From Armatimonadota bacterium (GTDB lineage Bacteria > Armatimonadota > Chthonomonadetes > Chthonomonadales > Chthonomonadaceae): a DNA stretch of 64,000 bases. The notes under the pieces were generated by a model. It saw only the letters and a list, made by a program, of their open reading frames with translations. It had not been told where the DNA came from and made no database searches. Both the position numbers and the translations under genes were made by a program. Below, piece after piece: positions 60,199 through 64,000 of the stretch. How positions within the stretch are numbered: position 1 is the stretch's first letter; the number at the start of each line of letters is the position of its first letter. The stretch is from positions 120,623-184,622 of the forward strand of contig JAGWMJ010000009.1 of the NCBI GenBank assembly GCA_028871815.1, written 5' to 3'.

Positions 60199-61507
60199 AG
60201 CGCGAAGCGCCCGCCGGCTGCTCACATTAACCGCCGCGACGCTCCTGATCGCATGGGGTGAGCCAGGACACTCGCTGCAGAGCGCCGCGAAACCTGCGAC
60301 GGCCGCCACATCGGGTCATGTGAAGCGCCCGCCGGCTCGTTCCTTTGCCATTCATCTGCCGGCAAAGGCAATCGCCTACCAACGCGACGGCTACTGGATG
60401 CTGTTCGTCGGCATGCCGTGGAGCTTTGGCGGCCTCTTGCTCTTCCTCGTCAGCGGAGCATCGGCGCGACTGCGCACCGCCATCTACGCCGCGCTCCACA
60501 CGTCGGCGCCGCAGGAGGGTCAGCCGCCACGGCTGCTCCCGCTGGCGCTGTTCTATGCCGGCTTCACTCTTGCACTTACCGCCTGGAGCCTGCCGCTGAC
60601 GCTCGCCAGCATTCACATCGAGCGCGCATACGGCTTTAGCCGTGAGAGCAACCTGGGCATCTTGCGCGATTCGGCGCTCGACTTTGTGCTTCAACTCGTC
60701 TGGGCGCCGGTCCTTTGGCTGGCGTACCGTGTCTACAACCGGCTGGGCGCTCGATGGTGGCTCACGCTCTGGGCGATCCTGACCCCGCTGGTGGTGCTCA
60801 GCACTTTGATTCAGCCGGTGCTGATAGCGCCGCTGTTCAACCACTACACACCGCTGCCGAGCGGCGACCTGCGCACGCAGATTGAACGACTGGAGCGGCG
60901 CGCCGGCATCACAGGCGCCGAACTGCTGGTGGAGAACACCAGCAAACGGACAACGCATGTGAATGCTTACGTAACCGGATTGGGACCAAGCGCACGGATC
61001 GTCATCAACGATACCGCCGTCCACGAACTGCCGGAGGGCGAGGTACTGGCGATGGTTGGCCACGAGATGGGCCACTACGTGGAGGGCCACGTGTGGGTGG
61101 AGACCGCGTCGCAGGTCGCCGGCCTTGGCGTGTTTCTGTGGCTTGCCGACATGCTGCTGCCCGCGTTGGAGCGGCGGCTGCGCGGCTGGGCACACACGCG
61201 CTCGATTCTGGATATGGCTGCCCTACCCGTCATCTCGCTGACGATTAGCCTGTTCCTGTGGGTTCAGCAGCCGGTGGCAAATCTGGAGTCACGGTATCTG
61301 GAGCACCGGGCCGACGCCTTCGGCTTACGCCTCACGCACCGGAACAACGACATGGCCCGCCTGTTCGTCGGCTTTGCTGAGCGTGACTACGACGACCCAA
61401 ATCCACCGGCGCTGATACGGTTCTGGTTCTACTCCCATCCGCCGCTGGACGAGCGGATCCGGTTTGCACTGGAATACAACGACGCTGCGGGTTCGAGCGC
61501 CAACTGA
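60170..61507 (+). CDS. M48 family metallopeptidase (Ste24/CAAX protease 1-like)
   Basis: About 445 residues from ATG 60170 (AGGAG upstream). A signal-like start, ~7 hydrophobic segments, and a catalytic zinc site HEMGH near residue 298 with the third ligand Glu in LEHRADAFGL. It ends with RFWFYSHPPLDERI, the conserved Ste24-type motif. Substrates in bacteria are usually misfolded or modified membrane proteins. The start lies in the tpx coding end, overlapping 29 nt; the 3' end overlaps a minus-strand gene by 79 nt. Confidence 0.9.
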   Translation: MTRLSVRWPKARSARRLLTLTAATLLIAWGEPGHSLQSAAKPATAATSGHVKRPPARSFAIHLPAKAIAYQRDGYWMLFVGMPWSFGGLLLFLVSGASARLRTAIYAALHTSAPQEGQPPRLLPLALFYAGFTLALTAWSLPLTLASIHIERAYGFSRESNLGILRDSALDFVLQLVWAPVLWLAYRVYNRLGARWWLTLWAILTPLVVLSTLIQPVLIAPLFNHYTPLPSGDLRTQIERLERRAGITGAELLVENTSKRTTHVNAYVTGLGPSARIVINDTAVHELPEGEVLAMVGHEMGHYVEGHVWVETASQVAGLGVFLWLADMLLPALERRLRGWAHTRSILDMAALPVISLTISLFLWVQQPVANLESRYLEHRADAFGLRLTHRNNDMARLFVGFAERDYDDPNPPALIRFWFYSHPPLDERIRFALEYNDAAGSSAN

Positions 61508-61872
61508 CTGCGCGTACGCAGCGCGCCTCTCTGCCCCCGTTCGCGCGGCTCATAAGTCGCCAGGGAGTAGCCGAGAGGCAAGTTGACCAGCGGAATCACC
61601 ATCAGCACGCCCAGGATTGCGGGCTTGTTGGTAGTTTCCGCGATACCCATCCATATTACAGCCATACCGATGGTACCGAAAACAGGTACGAACGACAGAA
61701 GCAGCCAGATCGTATCGACCCCGGAGAGGTCCCACTGCAGCCACAGAAATCCGAAAGGAATCCAGGCGAGCCACGCCAGCTCGTGCTCGCATTTGCGCGC
61801 GATGATGTAAACCGGCAGTCCATAGATCACCGTCACAACGACAAACTCGATGATGTAGTACAGAATGCTCAT
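61429..61872 (-). CDS. Small multi-pass membrane protein of unknown function
   Basis: 147 residues. Hydrophobic segments ~4-22, 32-48, 54-74, 82-106; then a polar, Arg/Ser-rich tail (~110-147) that lies inside the antisense overlap with the M48 gene. The tail may be extra sequence if the true gene is shorter, but no earlier stop exists. Good membrane-protein sequence (AWIPFGFLWLQWDLSG). Family not recognised. It lies 22 nt downstream of tyrS in the opposite direction of M48. Confidence 0.65.
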   Translation of the reverse strand: MSILYYIIEFVVVTVIYGLPVYIIARKCEHELAWLAWIPFGFLWLQWDLSGVDTIWLLLSFVPVFGTIGMAVIWMGIAETTNKPAILGVLMVIPLVNLPLGYSLATYEPRERGQRGALRTRSQLALEPAASLYSSANRIRSSSGGWE

Positions 61873-61894
61873 CCATCAACCCCTTGTGGCAACC

Positions 61895-63148
61895 TCAATC
61901 CGCCTTGATTCGAACAAACCGTTTTGGCCCCACCTGCAGAATCGCGCCGGTCAGATCGGCCGGCGCCAGCTCAGCGGCAGAGTCGGCCACTCTGGCGCCA
62001 TTCAGCACCACAGCGCCCTGTTCCACCAGCCTCCTGGCATCGCCGGTGCCACCGGCCATGCCGGTCGAAACGAGGAGCCTGCAAATCCAGACCTTGCCGT
62101 TGCGAACCAGATCGGCCGGCAGCAAGGCCTCCGGAATCTCCTCTGGAAGGCCCCCTTCCGAATGCACATGCATCCATTCTGCGTCGGCACGTTCCGCAGC
62201 GCTCTCGGAATGGTACATCGCCACCACGTTCCTCGCCAGCTCGCGCTTGACGTCGCGTGGATTGATCGAACCCTGCGCCACATCGGCGACCAACTGCTCG
62301 ATACGTTGGACGGGCGTCAGGGTGCAGCTGATGAAGTAGCTCTCCAGCAGCGTATCCGGTATCGACATGAGTTTGGAGAACATCTCAATCGGCGTTTCGG
62401 CAATCCCGACGTAGTTGCCTAGCGACTTGCTCATCTTCTTTGTGCCATCCAGCCCGACGAGCAGCGGCATAAAGAAGCCTATCTGCTCCGGTCGGCCAAG
62501 TTCGCGTTGAAGCGCGCGTCCGGCCAGGATATTGAAGGTCTGATCCTGGCCGCCCATCTCCACGTCGGCGTCGATCGCCACGGAGTCGTACGCCTGTGCC
62601 AGCGGATAGAGAAGCTCGTGCAGACTGATTGGCTGGTGCGAGGCAAATCGCTCGGCAAAGTCGTCACGCTCCAGCACCTGAGCCACTGTCATTCTTGTGG
62701 CCAACCGCACCAATTCGGCAAAGGTGAGGCGTCCCAGCCATTCACTGTTGAAGCGCACCTCGGTTTTTGCCGGGTCGAGAATACGGGCCAGTTGCTCAAC
62801 GTATGTAGCGCCGTTCGCCTCTATCTCCTCGTCGGTGAGCATTGGCCGCGTTGTTGAGCGCCCCGACGGATCGCCGATCAATGCCGTATAGTCGCCAATG
62901 ATGATCACCACCTGGTGACCCAGATCCTGAAACTGGCGGAGTTTGCGGAGCACCACCGCGAATCCCAGGTGAATATCCGGCGCAGTGGGGTCCAGCCCAA
63001 GCTTGACCCGAAGCGGCCGCTTCTCGGTTTCCGACAGGAGCAGCTTCGCCTCGAGTCCCGCTTCCGGCGCGACGCCGACCGCGCCGCGCCGCAGATCGTT
63101 CGCTGCCGTTACAATATGCTCCGGAAACAGTTCTGAGTTAGACGCCAC
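61895..63148 (-). CDS. tyrS: Tyrosyl-tRNA synthetase
   Basis: About 418 residues from GTG 63148, with GGGGAG about 12 nt upstream; no ATG gives a better start. Charges tRNA-Tyr. Class I motifs are intact: GLDPTAPDIHLGFAV (HIGH equivalent) and KMSKSLGNYVG; an S4 RNA-binding domain is at the C-terminus (RRLVEQGAVVLNGARV). It belongs to the TyrZ-like type. In-frame codons up to 63259 do not match the family. No T-box leader was noticed upstream. Confidence 0.93.
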   Translation of the reverse strand: MASNSELFPEHIVTAANDLRRGAVGVAPEAGLEAKLLLSETEKRPLRVKLGLDPTAPDIHLGFAVVLRKLRQFQDLGHQVVIIIGDYTALIGDPSGRSTTRPMLTDEEIEANGATYVEQLARILDPAKTEVRFNSEWLGRLTFAELVRLATRMTVAQVLERDDFAERFASHQPISLHELLYPLAQAYDSVAIDADVEMGGQDQTFNILAGRALQRELGRPEQIGFFMPLLVGLDGTKKMSKSLGNYVGIAETPIEMFSKLMSIPDTLLESYFISCTLTPVQRIEQLVADVAQGSINPRDVKRELARNVVAMYHSESAAERADAEWMHVHSEGGLPEEIPEALLPADLVRNGKVWICRLLVSTGMAGGTGDARRLVEQGAVVLNGARVADSAAELAPADLTGAILQVGPKRFVRIKAD

Positions 63149-63505
63149 CGTGCTTTCAACTCCCCTCGCATTGCACTCCAGCCGCGCTAGCGTGCCGGAT
63201 GCAAGAGTATACTCCGGCCACGTGCCGGTGGGCCGGTGCAGTAACTGGTAAAGCGACACAGGCGTTCACGGCGAACTCTGAGGACGGTCGCCCTGGACGA
63301 GTTGTGTGAACCGGCCCGGCTGAGCCTCGGGGTAGTTGTTGGCCCGCTGAACCAACCGCCGCCATCCGCGGCGCCGTCGCAGCTGGATTCCGCAGCGAAG
63401 GTGTACGGCGCGCTGACGGTTACCGCGAACACCATCCCGTACCCGCTGGCGCCGCCATATTGCTAGCGGCACGGCCGCTTGGGCCGGAATCGGATTCCAG
63501 CGCCT
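63149..63505. other. Spacer between tyrS and the lipoprotein gene
   Basis: 357 nt. On the plus strand 63301-63468 reads as a plausible C-terminal protein fragment (LSLGVVVGPLNQPPPSAAPS... ending APPYC) but no start or upstream gene supports it. The rest is empty. Confidence 0.35.
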
Positions 63506-64000
63506 CTACGGTACCCAGATCGTCACCGGGTTAGCATTTTCCGTCGTGGCGGGGTCGCCCGGCATAGAGGCAGGGCCACCCAGGCTATTCTCGCCAAAGA
63601 CCGATCCAAACAGGGCATTCTCTGGGTACGTGACCACCGTGTACATTCCGGTTGCGAGGTCCGGGCTGTCTTCGGTGACACTCTGCGACGTGCCGGGCGC
63701 GACGTCAACGGCGGACCCACCCTGGCCAAGGGTCCCCCCCTGCGCCTCGGGGATCGGTGTAACCCGTCCGTCTGCGCTGGTTGCCGTCCCGATGAAAAAC
63801 GGGTACCCCGCCCAAGTCACGCTGCCTTTTGTGCCGTTGGCCACCGTGAACGTTATCGACAGCCAACTGGTCCCAGAGTTCGTAGTTCTAGTGACGACCT
63901 GGCTGAACGTGATGCCGTCGACCGTCCGGGGACGTGACGTGCGAGTGACTGTGGCCAGGCCGGCTCCGCCGCCGCATCCCGAGCCGACCAGGGTGGCTGC
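63506..64000 (-). CDS. Putative lipoprotein (5' end beyond the window)
   Basis: At least 164 residues; the reading frame enters from beyond 64000. The visible N-terminal part (TLVGSGCGGGAG) is a lipobox with lipidated Cys followed by a Gly linker, so only the start of the signal peptide is missing. The mature part has beta-rich motifs (WLSITFTVANGT, YPFFIGTATSADG, YTVVTYPEN). No family recognised; perhaps a surface protein with an Ig-like domain. Confidence 0.6.
   Translation of the reverse strand, partial: AATLVGSGCGGGAGLATVTRTSRPRTVDGITFSQVVTRTTNSGTSWLSITFTVANGTKGSVTWAGYPFFIGTATSADGRVTPIPEAQGGTLGQGGSAVDVAPGTSQSVTEDSPDLATGMYTVVTYPENALFGSVFGENSLGGPASMPGDPATTENANPVTIWVP

Overview
The window is bacterial, GC-rich (about 60% by eye) and densely coded. 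It carries the futalosine menaquinone gene mqnA, a TIGR03960-type radical SAM protein, a DUF5658-like membrane protein, Tat-exported Gfo/Idh oxidoreductases, ThuA and PhyH proteins, and several sugar ABC importers. This mix resembles Armatimonadota (Chthonomonas/Fimbriimonas-like), but no rRNA or other taxonomic marker is present, so the assignment is tentative.

Layout. 1-2071: end of a UbiA-type prenyltransferase, mqnA and a DAHP synthase. 2111-7821: a sugar importer with a lipoprotein binding protein, a single-chain fusion of both permeases and an MsmK/UgpC-type ATPase, then two small unknown genes, closed by a strong terminator. 7925-11910 (minus): PhyH, ThuA, a Gfo/Idh oxidoreductase and ApbE. 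12235-16277: ilvE, a free-standing Clp N-domain protein and clpC. 16428-23555 (minus): a radical SAM protein, a TIM-barrel isomerase, a GNAT protein and a second sugar importer that has no ATPase of its own. 23679-24698: a D-2-hydroxyacid dehydrogenase.

24700-32808 is the accessory island. It holds an IS21 remnant and, all on the minus strand, four tandem headless RHS core fragments. Each ends in a different C-terminal tip and is followed by a different small gene, usually membrane-anchored or lipoprotein. In two cases the downstream start codon overlaps the RHS stop by 11 nt in the same arrangement. This looks like an array of orphan polymorphic-toxin tip plus partner (immunity-like) cassettes. 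Two of the RHS fragments are frameshifted, so the array is at least partly decayed.

33169-49514 is catabolic: a HpcH/HpaI aldolase, a tryptophanase, an anchored ankyrin protein, and a divergent phenylalanine/tyrosine degradation cluster (phenylalanine hydroxylase and an AMP-dependent ligase on minus; HppD, an FAH-family hydrolase, homogentisate dioxygenase and a flavin reductase on plus). Then come a secreted sedolisin and a tightly packed aldehyde dehydrogenase, glutamine-synthetase-like ligase and Fe-alcohol dehydrogenase set that suggests gamma-glutamylated amine or amino-alcohol catabolism.

49506-64000: a small membrane protein, a GH27 glycosidase, PEP carboxylase, a four-gene overlapping minus operon (Gfo/Idh, isomerase, DgcA-like epimerase, DgcN-like DUF1611 protein), an overlapping ABC ATPase, Tpx and M48 protease operon, tyrosyl-tRNA synthetase, and the end of a lipoprotein gene running in from beyond the window.
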